Numbered from the stretch's first letter, positions 7,828 through 17,872 are shown. The stretch is DNA of 37,550 bases from Actinospica acidithermotolerans (GCF_018139625.1 NZ_JAGSOH010000076.1:1-37550); one strand, 5' to 3'. Numbers and translations: made by a program. Notes: generated from the letters alone by a model not told the origin.

Positions 7828-8952
7828 TCAGGAGAGCAGCCCGGACCCCCACCAGCCGGTCGCGTCCTGGACCACCGTGCCCGGCCTCGTCCCCTGGCTC
7901 AGCGAGGACGGCCGCATCGGCTCGGTCCGCGTCGCGCGGCGCCGGGCGGAGAGCTGGCCGAGGCCGCCGAACAGGTCGATCGCCTCCGCCACGCGCTTGT
8001 CGGCGGTGACCGAGCCGACCGGGATCAGGCCGATCGAGCGGTGCGCGAGCTGCTCCGGCCGCAGGTCGACCGGATCGGTGACGCGCACGCAGGGCACGCC
8101 GAGCGCGTCCACGACCGCGGCGACCGTGGGGTCCGTCGGCTCGGCCGGTTCGCACAGGACGAGCACGCACTCGCTCGCGGCCGCCACCGACCGGACCGTC
8201 TCGTACCAGTCCGACCGGCCGTAGCAGTACTCGTCGGGGTGCTGGCCGCGCAGCCGGGGGAAGCGCTCCCGCAGCCCGCGCACGATCGGCATCGCCGACT
8301 CGATGCGCGTGCCGGGCACGATGACGAACGAGAGCGCGTTCGGGTTCACGTCGTCGAGCGCGATCGTCGCGGGCTCGCGCACGACCTCCGCCCGGCCCCC
8401 GGCGCCGCGCGCGTCCGCCGCCAGCTGCTCGGCGAGCGGGTTGTCCGGCTCGGCGACCAGCACGATCGTGTCGCCGCGGTGCGCGAAGTCGAGGACTGAC
8501 GCGTGCGCCGAGCGGCGGTGCGGGCACATGGCCGTCGCCGCGGTCGCGGTGGCGCAGGAAGGCTGTTCGGCGACCAGGATGCGGCGGGTGTGGATCACGG
8601 AGGTCCACTCGCACAGCGCGCGCAGCACGGCGTCGAGCGCCGCCGAGTCGTCGGCGGGCAGGGCGGCCGCCAGCCCGGTCGCGTGGCCGTCCCGGTCGAG
8701 GTAGCTGACCGCGGCGGTGATCGTGGTCCGGGTGTGCCGGCGGGCGTCGACGTCCGAGTCGAGCAGCACGTCCCGGCCCGGGAGCCCCGCCCCCGGGCGC
8801 AGCCGCTCGGCGAGCGTCGCGGCGAACGCGGGCGCCGCCGGGCAGCGCACCGAACCGCGCGTCGGATGCTCGAAGCGGGTGAGCACACTGATGCGCTCGC
8901 GGGCCACCAGCGGACCCCGGGCGAGGGTCTGCACGAGAAGGGTCCTGTTCAC
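7828..8952 (-). CDS. Divergent IspH (LytB)-like protein of unknown function
   Basis: A 374-residue protein whose C-terminal two thirds align by eye with IspH, the [4Fe-4S] HMBPP reductase of isoprenoid synthesis. Around residues 143-150, C-P-x4-A-H matches IspH CPLVTKVH. LSFVIVPGT, LRERFP and EYCYGRSDWYETVRS (about 207-255) match the IspH stretch around its third cluster cysteine. Candidate cluster cysteines are C37, C143 and C243. Residues used by true IspH on substrate seem lost: the HPEVEGT loop reads EPDNPLAEQ, the TTLS loop reads VPGTRIES, and the NSSNS loop reads EPAEPTDP. It is therefore probably not a housekeeping IspH. GTG start three bases after the MFS stop, same strand as allantoinase and uricase. 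Role unknown; an Fe-S redox or sensory role in ureide use is inference only. Confidence 0.7.
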   Translation of the reverse strand: MNRTLLVQTLARGPLVARERISVLTRFEHPTRGSVRCPAAPAFAATLAERLRPGAGLPGRDVLLDSDVDARRHTRTTITAAVSYLDRDGHATGLAAALPADDSAALDAVLRALCEWTSVIHTRRILVAEQPSCATATAATAMCPHRRSAHASVLDFAHRGDTIVLVAEPDNPLAEQLAADARGAGGRAEVVREPATIALDDVNPNALSFVIVPGTRIESAMPIVRGLRERFPRLRGQHPDEYCYGRSDWYETVRSVAAASECVLVLCEPAEPTDPTVAAVVDALGVPCVRVTDPVDLRPEQLAHRSIGLIPVGSVTADKRVAEAIDLFGGLGQLSARRRATRTEPMRPSSLSQGTRPGTVVQDATGWWGSGLLS

Positions 8953-8955
8953 CGT

Positions 8956-10479
8956 TCAATCCTGACGGACGGGGACTCCCTGCTGGTAGGACCAAGAGAG
9001 TGACAGTGCACCGGCGGGCGAACCGGCACCGCGGCGCACGGTCCGCGACAGCCGCACGATCTGGACCGAGCCGAGCGCGAGCAGCAGGTAGGGGAAGCAG
9101 AACGCGACCTTGAACCCGTCCAGCGCGGCCGCCGCGGACGCGGCGTGCTCGGCGCCGGTCGCGTCCACCAGGATTCCGGTGGCCACGAGCGTGATCGCCG
9201 AGGCGATGAACGTCCCGATGTTCACCATGCCGGACGCCGTGCCCAGCTGCTCCGGCGGGCTGGCGCTGCGCGCGACGTCGAACCCGATCATCGACCCGGC
9301 GCCGTTGCCCGCGTACGCGAATACGAGCACGATGAGCAGCCACAGCGGCGCGCGCCCCGGCCACAGCAGGACGGCCGCGAGCGCGAGCGCGGTGCTCGCC
9401 GCGACGCCGAGGGCGAGCGGCACGCGCAGCTCGGGCCGCCGCGTCAGCAGGATGCCGAAAGCGAAGCAGCAGGCCATGTTCGCGCAGATCAGCAATGTGA
9501 GAAGCGCGCTCGCCGCCCCGGAGCCGACGCCCTCGCCCTGCACCAGGAAGGGGTAGCCCCACAGCAGGCCGAACACCGCCGCCGGGAAGCCGGTGGTGAA
9601 GTGGATCCACAGGCCCAGCCGCGTCTGCGGGCGCGACCACGCATTGCGCATCTGGTCCCGCAGCCGCGCGGCGTGCCGGGTCACGTGGGCGGCCGAGCCG
9701 TGCGGGGTGTCGCGGACGATCGCGGCCGGCAGCACCAGCACGCACGCGCCGATCGCCGCGACGGCGAGGAACGTGCCGCTCCACCCGAGCTCGCGCAGGG
9801 CCCAGGCGAGCGGCCACGCGCTGGCGATGCCGCCGGCCGCGCCCGCGAGCGAGGTCAGCTGCGTGACCAGGGCGACGCGGCGGCTCGGGAACCACGCGAC
9901 GACGATCCGCAGCACGCTGATGAACACCATCGCGTCGCCGCAGCCGAGCAGCCCGCGCGCGAGGAGCGCGAGCCCGAACGAGTCGACGGCGGCGAACGCG
10001 GCCTGCGCGACGCAGATGACGCTCAGTCCGGTCATCAGCAGCTTGCGCGGGCCGAAGCGGTCGACGAGCAGGCCGACGGGTATCTGCATCGCCGCGTAGA
10101 CGAGCAGTTGCAGCATGGAGAAGGTCGAGAGCGACGCGGCGTTGATACCGAAGCGCTGCTCGGCATCCGGCCCGGCGACGCCGAGGCTGCTGCGGTTGAA
10201 GACGGCGACGAAGTAGACGGCGACGGCGGCGGACCACATGATCCACGCGCGCGTCGGGACGCGGGCCCCGGCCGGGGGTGCGTCGGCGGTGGCGGCGGCG
10301 CTCGCCGCGAGGTCCGCGGCCGGATCGGCGAGATCCGCGGCCATCGCGGCGGCCCGGATCGCGTGCTCGGCGGCGGCACGATCGTCGGCGACGCGTCCGG
10401 CGGCCGCGGAGGCGGTCGCGGCGGACGGGCCCAGTGGTGGAACGGGGACAGGGGCAGCGGCTCTGTCTATGGCATCCAT
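8956..10479 (-). CDS. MFS transporter, candidate purine/ureide permease
   Basis: A 507-residue major facilitator superfamily protein. About 70 N-terminal residues are Ala-rich and poorly ordered, then come about twelve membrane segments. The loop 2-3 signature is DRFGPRKLL. A cytoplasmic loop around DTPHGSAAHVTRHAARLRDQM separates the two halves. The start is uncertain: the ATG at 10479 has no strong ribosome site, and a start nearer the first membrane helix (VPTRAWIMW) would also give a complete transporter. The next gene starts three bases after its stop, so it is co-transcribed with the IspH-like gene and perhaps allantoinase and uricase. Uptake of urate, allantoin or a related compound is inferred from that context. 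The divergent LacI regulator is a likely controller. Confidence 0.8.
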   Translation of the reverse strand: MDAIDRAAAPVPVPPLGPSAATASAAAGRVADDRAAAEHAIRAAAMAADLADPAADLAASAAATADAPPAGARVPTRAWIMWSAAVAVYFVAVFNRSSLGVAGPDAEQRFGINAASLSTFSMLQLLVYAAMQIPVGLLVDRFGPRKLLMTGLSVICVAQAAFAAVDSFGLALLARGLLGCGDAMVFISVLRIVVAWFPSRRVALVTQLTSLAGAAGGIASAWPLAWALRELGWSGTFLAVAAIGACVLVLPAAIVRDTPHGSAAHVTRHAARLRDQMRNAWSRPQTRLGLWIHFTTGFPAAVFGLLWGYPFLVQGEGVGSGAASALLTLLICANMACCFAFGILLTRRPELRVPLALGVAASTALALAAVLLWPGRAPLWLLIVLVFAYAGNGAGSMIGFDVARSASPPEQLGTASGMVNIGTFIASAITLVATGILVDATGAEHAASAAAALDGFKVAFCFPYLLLALGSVQIVRLSRTVRRGAGSPAGALSLSWSYQQGVPVRQD

Positions 10480-10552
10480 GGCGCCCGCATCTTCTCATGC
10501 ATCGGACGTCATACGTTTTCAGGTTCGCGGAGTGGGACGGGATGCAGCGCTT

Positions 10553-10564
10553 TGCAACGATGCA
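10553..10564. promoter_or_regulatory. Candidate LacI-family operator
   Basis: TGCAACGATGCA is a 12-base palindrome apart from the A/A positions flanking the central CG, the layout typical of LacI-family operators. It lies in the 123-bp divergent spacer, 39 bases before the LacI gene and 74 bases before the MFS start, well placed for control of both. Confidence 0.45.
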
Positions 10565-10602
10565 CCCTAAGCTGGTGGCCACGACGAGAGGAAGGGGTGC
10601 CG

Positions 10603-11646
10603 ATGGCGGCGCCGACGCTCAAGGACGTCGCCCTGCGCGCGGGCGTATCCGTACGAACCGTGTCAAACGTCGTCAACGACTACGTGTACGTCGCGGACGA
10701 CACCCGCGCCCGGGTCCAGGCGGCGATCGACGAGCTCGGGTACCGCCCGAACCTGCTCGCCCGCAACCTCAAGCTCGGCCGCACGAAGATGCTCGCGCTC
10801 GTCGTGCCGGAGCTCGACGTGCCCTACTTCGCCGAGCTCGCCCGGCTGATCATCCATGAGGCGCGCACCGCGGGCTACACCGTGCTGATCGACCAGACCG
10901 ACGGCGACGAGCGGCGCGAACGCGAACTCGTCACCGAGGACGCGCGCGGGGTGAACTTCGACGGCGTGATCGCCAGCCCGCTGTCGCTGACCGAGGAGGC
11001 GCTCGAGGGCCGGCGCGCCTCCGCGCCGGTGGTGCTGCTCGGCGAGCGGCTGTTCGCGGCCGGCGTCGACCACGTGGCGATCGACAACGTCCGGGCCGCC
11101 CGCGAGGCGACCGAGTACCTCTTCTCGCTGGGACGCCGCCGGATCGCCGCCATCGGCGTGCAGCACGAGAGCACCGGCACGGCGAAACTGCGCACGATCG
11201 GCTTCCGCGGGGCCTTCGCCGCGGCCGGCGCCGTCGTGGACGAGGACCTGCTCGTCGAGGTCGGCCACTACCACCGCGAGGACGGCGCCGCCGCGATGGC
11301 CCGGCTGCTCGATCTGCCCGAGCCGCCCGACGCCGTGTTCTGCTTCTCCGACCTGCTGGCGCTCGGCGCGCAGCGGGTGGCGCTCGCACGCGGCCTGTCC
11401 GTGCCCGAGGACCTCGCCGTCATCGGCTTCGACGACATCGAGGACGGCCGCTACGCCACCCCGACGCTCACGACGATCTCTCCCGACAAGGCGGTGATCG
11501 CCCGATCCGCGGTGCGCCAGCTGATCGCCCGCATCGACGCCGCGGACGAGGCCGCCGAGCCGGCGCAGAGCGTCCAGATCGAGGCCCCCTACCGGCTCGT
11601 GGTGCGGGAGAGCACTCAGGGCCGTATCTCCACTGGCGGATCCTGA
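10603..11646 (+). CDS. LacI family transcriptional regulator
   Basis: A 347-residue LacI/GalR regulator. The N-terminal headpiece (PTLKDVALRAGVSVRTVSNV, followed by the hinge helix RPNLLARNLKLGRT) is canonical; the C-terminal periplasmic-binding-like domain includes IGFDDIEDGRYATP near the end. The start is the ATG at 10603, preceded by GAGGAAGGGG; the open frame continues upstream but lies in the divergent spacer and MFS gene. It faces away from the MFS/IspH-like/allantoinase/uricase run and is probably its regulator, with autoregulation through the palindrome at 10553-10564. The effector cannot be read from sequence. LacI regulators usually sense sugars, so one guarding ureide genes would be unusual. 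Confidence 0.9.
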   Translation: MAAPTLKDVALRAGVSVRTVSNVVNDYVYVADDTRARVQAAIDELGYRPNLLARNLKLGRTKMLALVVPELDVPYFAELARLIIHEARTAGYTVLIDQTDGDERRERELVTEDARGVNFDGVIASPLSLTEEALEGRRASAPVVLLGERLFAAGVDHVAIDNVRAAREATEYLFSLGRRRIAAIGVQHESTGTAKLRTIGFRGAFAAAGAVVDEDLLVEVGHYHREDGAAAMARLLDLPEPPDAVFCFSDLLALGAQRVALARGLSVPEDLAVIGFDDIEDGRYATPTLTTISPDKAVIARSAVRQLIARIDAADEAAEPAQSVQIEAPYRLVVRESTQGRISTGGS

Positions 11647-11693
11647 GGACGGGTCTAGCGTGGAGTGGAGGAGGCGCAGAGAGGAGCGCGGAG

Positions 11694-11897
11694 ATGAAGG
11701 CACACGTCGGCGACAAGCTCGTCATCATGTCCCGTCACCTCGACGAGGCGGTGCAGGAGGGCGAGATCATCGAGGTGCACGGCGAGGACGGCACCCCGCC
11801 GTACCTGGTGCACTGGTCCGAGGGCGAGCACGAAGGGCTCATCTTCCCCGGCCCGGACGCCAAGATCGTCCCGGGGAGGCAGGCGAGCACGGCGTGA
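11694..11897 (+). CDS. DUF1918 family protein
   Basis: A 67-residue protein of the actinobacterial DUF1918 family, recognisable from MKAHVGDKLVI at the start and the conserved PPYLVHWSEGEHEGLIFPGPDA block. It is probably a small cytosolic SH3-like barrel; function unknown. The ATG is preceded by GGAGCGCGGAG. A -10-like TAGCGT at 11656-11661 could start transcription shortly after the LacI gene. Its stop overlaps the next start (GTGA), so it is made together with the DUF1876 protein, a pairing common in actinomycetes. Confidence 0.85.
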   Translation: MKAHVGDKLVIMSRHLDEAVQEGEIIEVHGEDGTPPYLVHWSEGEHEGLIFPGPDAKIVPGRQASTA

Positions 11898-12199
11898 CCG
11901 CGGTCGAATCCGCGAATCCGTCCCGCTCCGCCAAGTCCGAGAAGCACCACTGGCAGCTCGAGGTCGACCTGGTCGAGCGCGACGAGTGCACCGAGGCCCG
12001 CGCGAGACTGTTCGTCAACGGGCGGCTGCTGACCGGCCGCGGCGAGGCCCGCCGCAAGGCGACCGACTTCGACGTGCCGGAGATCGGCGACGAGCTGGCG
12101 ATCGGCCGGGCGCTGATCGACCTCGGCTCCCGCCTCGTGCAGTCCACCGCCGCCGACATCGAGGCGATCGAGGGCAAGCCGGTCATCCTGTTCGTCTGA
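11894..12199 (+). CDS. DUF1876 (Rv1738-like) family protein
   Basis: A 101-residue protein of the DUF1876 family, the group of mycobacterial Rv1738, a dormancy-regulon protein with some structural likeness to ribosome hibernation factors. The core HHWQLEVDLVERDECTEARA, then GEARRKATDFDVPEIGDELA, then the ALIDLGSRLV helix match that family. The GTG start overlapping the DUF1918 stop is chosen over longer frames that run into the LacI gene. A role in hypoxic or stationary-phase survival is inferred from the family. A strong hairpin follows 19 bases after the stop. Confidence 0.85.
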   Translation: MTAVESANPSRSAKSEKHHWQLEVDLVERDECTEARARLFVNGRLLTGRGEARRKATDFDVPEIGDELAIGRALIDLGSRLVQSTAADIEAIEGKPVILFV

Positions 12200-12218
12200 C
12201 GGCCCGCAGAACGCGAAG

Positions 12219-12258
12219 CGTCCGGGCCGGCCCCGAGGAGGAGGGGCCGGCCCGGACG
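12219..12258. terminator. Bidirectional terminator hairpin
   Basis: A perfect 16-base stem (CGTCCGGGCCGGCCCC, 12219-12234, pairing with 12243-12258) around an 8-base loop, between the convergent DUF1876 and katG genes. No T-run, as is common in GC-rich actinomycetes. Confidence 0.85.
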
Positions 12259-12279
12259 TCGTTCACCTATCCGGACGGC

Positions 12280-14944
<2,665 letters not shown>

Positions 14945-14950
14945 GCGGCC

Positions 14951-14980
14951 ACCCTATCCACGTAAAGGCGAAGAGTTCAA
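14951..14980 (-). promoter_or_regulatory. furA-katG promoter, probably leaderless
   Basis: On the minus strand TTGAAC (14980-14975), an 18-base spacer, TAGGGT (14956-14951), then six bases to the ATG of furA. The predicted transcription start is the A of ATG. Confidence 0.6.
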
Positions 14981-14993
14981 GTAAACGAGAGGT

Positions 14994-15004
14994 GCAAGTC
15001 TTGC
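14994..15004. promoter_or_regulatory. Inverted repeat upstream of furA, candidate Fur-type operator
   Basis: GCAAGTCTTGC is a perfect 5+1+5 palindrome 14 bases upstream of the furA -35 box. Its place fits autoregulation, but an operator overlapping the -10/-35 region would be more usual and I cannot confirm the match to a known Fur box. Confidence 0.4.
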
Positions 15005-15059
15005 GGCGTTCCGGGGAACGCGCGCCCGCCTCGCCACACCCCGACGCTACGGCCCCGAG

Positions 15060-15980
15060 CTACTTCCCGACACCCTCGAGCGCGCCGAGCACCGCGGCGT
15101 CGAGCCGGATGCCGGCCGCCGCGATGTTCTCCGCCAGGTGCGCGGGATCGGTGGTCCCGGCGATCAGCAGCGTGCCCTCGTAATACGCGAGATGCCAGGC
15201 GAGTCCCACCTGCGCGGCCGTCACCCCGAGCCGACCGGCCGCCTCGCGCACCGCCGGCAGGTCGACCACCTTCGGGTGGTTCGGGAAGGCCGAGCCCAAG
15301 GGGCAGAACGGAACCCACGCCACGCCGTGCGCGCGGCACACGTCGAGCACGTCCTCGAACGTCCGGTCCACCAGGCTGTGCGAGTTCTGCACGCACGCGA
15401 TGCCCAGCGGCAGCGCCTGCCGCAGCTGCGCGGCGCTGACGTTGCTCAGCCCGATGCCCTCGATCTTGCCCTCGTCGCGCAGTGCGGCGAGTTCGGCCAT
15501 CTGGCTGTCGAGATCGACGATCTGGCCGCCCTCGGCCAGGATGCCCGGCTGCATGTCCAGCCGCCGCAGGTTCACGACGCCCAGCCGCTCCGCCCCGAGA
15601 CGCGCGAGATTGGCCTCGACGCTCGCCCGCAGCTGCTCCGGCCGCTGCGCCGCCACCAGCCTGCCGTCCGCGTCCCGCTCCGCCCCGACCTTCGTCGCGA
15701 TCACCAGATCCGCCGGATACGGATGCAGAGCCTCCCGAATCAGATCGTTCGCGTTCTCCGCCCGCGTCCCGTAGAACTCCGCGGTATCGATGTGGTCGAC
15801 GCCCAGTTCGAGCGCCGTGCGCAGCAGGGCGACCGCGCTCTCCCTGCTCGGCTTGGGCCGCGCGAAACCCTCCGCCAACTGCATCGCCCCGAACCCGACC
15901 CGGGCCACCCGACGCCCGGCCAGCACGCCGGTGTTCCTCTCGCTGTTCCTGCCGCTGGACCCGCCATTGCCGCTGCTCAC
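15060..15980 (-). CDS. Aldo/keto reductase family protein
   Basis: A 306-residue NADPH-dependent aldo/keto reductase (TIM barrel, cytosolic). HIDTAEFYG gives the catalytic Asp and Tyr, and VIATKVG the catalytic Lys. The fourth tetrad residue is normally His in an LHR-like motif; here the strand reads VVNLRRLD, so Arg seems to replace His. IEGIGLSNVS and the C-terminal nucleotide-binding stretch (LLIAGTTDPAHLAENIAA) are normal. The N-terminus has a Gly/Ser/Asn-rich stretch (SSGNGGSSGRN) before the barrel. GTG start (CAC on the plus strand at 15978-15980). Divergent from a TetR gene across two matching palindromes and so probably controlled by it; substrate unknown. Confidence 0.88.
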   Translation of the reverse strand: MSSGNGGSSGRNSERNTGVLAGRRVARVGFGAMQLAEGFARPKPSRESAVALLRTALELGVDHIDTAEFYGTRAENANDLIREALHPYPADLVIATKVGAERDADGRLVAAQRPEQLRASVEANLARLGAERLGVVNLRRLDMQPGILAEGGQIVDLDSQMAELAALRDEGKIEGIGLSNVSAAQLRQALPLGIACVQNSHSLVDRTFEDVLDVCRAHGVAWVPFCPLGSAFPNHPKVVDLPAVREAAGRLGVTAAQVGLAWHLAYYEGTLLIAGTTDPAHLAENIAAAGIRLDAAVLGALEGVGK

Positions 15981-16026
15981 GTTTCCGCTCCCGTCTGGAG
16001 ATGGCTATCGTGGTGCGTGAGAGTTA

Positions 16027-16044
16027 ACCGGAGGAGCCTCCGGT
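16027..16044. promoter_or_regulatory. TetR-type operator 1
   Basis: ACCGGAGGAGCCTCCGGT: a perfect 8-base inverted repeat around a 2-base centre in the AKR/TetR divergent spacer. Confidence 0.75.
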
Positions 16045-16063
16045 AAGGCCAGCGTAGCAGAAA

Positions 16064-16077
16064 CGGAGGTGCCTCCG
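16064..16077. promoter_or_regulatory. TetR-type operator 2, overlapping the Shine-Dalgarno
   Basis: CGGAGGTGCCTCCG repeats the core of operator 1 with its centre 35 bases further on. Its GGAGG (16065-16069) is 12 bases before the TetR ATG, so one sequence may serve as both operator and ribosome site. Confidence 0.65.
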
Positions 16078-16081
16078 GTTC

Positions 16082-16750
16082 ATGGCGGACACCCGAACCA
16101 CCACGAGCGGCGGCGGCAGCGGTGGCAACCGCAGCGGCAGCGGTGGCCGTGGCAACAGCAGCGGCAGTGGCGGCAGTGGCGGCACCGGCGGCGTGCGCGC
16201 CGACGCGCAGCGGAACCGGCAGCGGCTGATCGAGGTCGCCCGGCAGGCGTTCAACGCGGGGGAGGGCAAGGTCTCCCTGGAGGCGGTGGCCCGGGAGGCG
16301 GGCGTCGGCATCGGCACGCTCTACCGCCACTTCCCGACCCGCGAGGCGCTCGTCGAGGCCGTATACCGTGCCGAGCGCACCCGCCTGTGCGACACGGCGG
16401 CCGAACTGCTCGCCGAACTGCCGCCCGACCGCGCGCTGCGCGCCTGGATGGGCCGCTTCGCCGAGTACATCGCGACCAAACGCGGGCTGGGCGACGCCCT
16501 GCGCGCGCTGGTCGCATCCGGCACGATCACGAAGTCCGAGGCCCGCGAAGAGCTGTCCGCCGCCGTGCGCCGGATCCTCGACGCGGGCGCGGCGGCCGGA
16601 ACGCTCAGAGCAGACGTCGAGGCCGAGGACGTCGTCGTCAGCATGGTCGGCATCGTCTCCGTCTGCGCGCTCCCCGAGCAGCAGGATCAGGCGACGCGGC
16701 TGTTCGACCTCCTGATGGACGGCCTGCGCACGGCACCTGCCGCGCCGTGA
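16082..16750 (+). CDS. TetR family transcriptional regulator
   Basis: A 222-residue TetR-type repressor. The DNA-binding domain is NRQRLIEVARQAFNAG, then VSLEAVAREAGVGIGTLYRHFPTREAL (about 40-90), followed by an all-helical ligand-binding domain. The first 37 residues are a Gly/Ser/Asn/Arg repeat-like tail (GGGSGG, GSGGRGNSSGSGG). The ATG at 16082 lies just after an operator containing GGAGG; a GTG at 16193 would drop most of the tail and is an alternative start. Two palindromes of the same sequence lie directly upstream, supporting autoregulation and control of the divergent aldo/keto reductase. The ligand is unknown. Confidence 0.9.
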   Translation: MADTRTTTSGGGSGGNRSGSGGRGNSSGSGGSGGTGGVRADAQRNRQRLIEVARQAFNAGEGKVSLEAVAREAGVGIGTLYRHFPTREALVEAVYRAERTRLCDTAAELLAELPPDRALRAWMGRFAEYIATKRGLGDALRALVASGTITKSEAREELSAAVRRILDAGAAAGTLRADVEAEDVVVSMVGIVSVCALPEQQDQATRLFDLLMDGLRTAPAAP

Positions 16751-16790
16751 CGCGGTGCCGGGCGCCCGAGCTCCGAACAGCGAAACGCCT

Positions 16791-16820
16791 TTGACAGCCC
16801 GAAATCCGCGATCGGAGACT
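16791..16820 (+). promoter_or_regulatory. Promoter of the GNAT gene, probably leaderless
   Basis: TTGACA (16791-16796), an 18-base spacer, GAGACT (16815-16820), then six bases to the ATG at 16827. A CGGAGA just before the ATG could instead act as a ribosome site on a longer transcript. Confidence 0.5.
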
Positions 16821-16826
16821 GACCAC

Positions 16827-17522
16827 ATGACCGCCGCTCCCCACGACGTCCACGTGCTCGACCGTCCCGTCGCGGCCTCCCTGGACGGCCACCACGCCCC
16901 CTTCGCGCGCCGCCACGGCCGGGCCGTGCGCTACCGGACCGACGCCGCCGTCTTCGCAGCCCTCGACGACCCGGCCGACCCCCGCGCCTGGGAGGACGCC
17001 GTCCACCTCGTCGAGCCGGACACCCCGTTCGTCGTCCCCGGCGCCACCCGGTGGCCCGACGACTGGCACGCGGTGCGACTGCTCGAAGGCGTGCAAATGG
17101 AGGGCAGCGGCGTCGGCCCGAAGCCGGACCCCGAAGCCGTGGTCCTGGGCGCCGACGACGTGCCCGAGATCCTCGACCTGATCGCCCGCACCGACCCCGG
17201 CCCCTTCCGCCCCCGCACCATTGAGCTCGGCACGTACCTGGGTATCCGCCGCGACGGCGCCCTGGTGGCGATGGCCGGCGAGCGCCTGCACCCGCCCGGC
17301 TGGACCGAGATCAGCGCCGTCTGCACCGACCCCGCCCACCGCGGCCAGGGCCTGGCCGCCCGCCTGCTGCGAGCAGTCGCCGCCGGCATCGTCGCCCGCG
17401 GCGAGACCCCGTTCCTCCATGCCGCCGCGACGAACGAGAACGCCCTCCGGCTGTACAAGAACCTGGGCTTCACGCTGCGCCGCCCGATGCCCTTCGCGAT
17501 GCTCACGTGGGGTGAGGGCTGA
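16827..17522 (+). CDS. GNAT family N-acetyltransferase (FR47-like)
   Basis: A 231-residue protein with a C-terminal GNAT domain. The acetyl-CoA pyrophosphate-binding motif is RGQGLAARLL, preceded by the strand TEISAVCTDPAH and followed by FLHAAATNENALRLYKNLGF, the classic motif B region. The N-terminal half (about 1-115) is a less conserved substrate-binding part. Substrate unknown; small amines or N-termini are possible. The ATG at 16827 is preferred over an upstream in-frame start at 16755 because of the promoter geometry. Its last codons (F-A-M-L-T-W-G-E-G-stop) form the first copy of the tandem array at 17489-17758. Confidence 0.88.
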   Translation: MTAAPHDVHVLDRPVAASLDGHHAPFARRHGRAVRYRTDAAVFAALDDPADPRAWEDAVHLVEPDTPFVVPGATRWPDDWHAVRLLEGVQMEGSGVGPKPDPEAVVLGADDVPEILDLIARTDPGPFRPRTIELGTYLGIRRDGALVAMAGERLHPPGWTEISAVCTDPAHRGQGLAARLLRAVAAGIVARGETPFLHAAATNENALRLYKNLGFTLRRPMPFAMLTWGEG

Positions 17523-17758
17523 GTTGTCCGGTGCCTTTCTTTCGTGATGCTCAGGTGGGTTGAGGGGTGAGCTGTCCGGTGCGCTTCGTGATGCTCACGT
17601 GGGGTGAGGGCTGAGTTGTCCGGTGCCCTGTCGCGACGCTCAGGTTGGGTGACGGCTGAGCTGTCCGGTGCCTTTCGCGATGCTCAGGTGGGGTGAGGGG
17701 TGAGCTGTCCGGTGCGCTTCGTGATGCTCAGGTGGGGTGAGGGCTGAGCTGGCCCGGT
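17489..17758 (+). repeat. Six-copy ~44-bp tandem array that begins in the 3' end of the GNAT gene
   Basis: Units start at 17489, 17533, 17581, 17625, 17670 and 17714, with lengths 44, 48, 44, 45, 44 and 45. Each resembles the last nine codons and stop of the GNAT gene plus about 12 bases (GTTGTCCGGT or GCTGTCCGGT). Units 2-3 and 5-6 match as dimers, suggesting duplication in steps. Length changes that would break a frame show the later copies are not coding. From 17759 to 17872 I see no further structure. Confidence 0.9.
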
Positions 17759-17872
17759 GCCGGCGGGGTTCGGGGTTCGCTGGATGCTGAGTCGCGCGGT
17801 GTTCGGGGGCTTGCTTCACCCGCCCGCCACCCCGGTGTGGCGCGCTGCGCCGCGATCGTGTACCTATCTGCC

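Noticed and set aside
17489-17758. CRISPR array
   Set aside because: The repeats are contiguous with no unique spacers and no cas genes are near.
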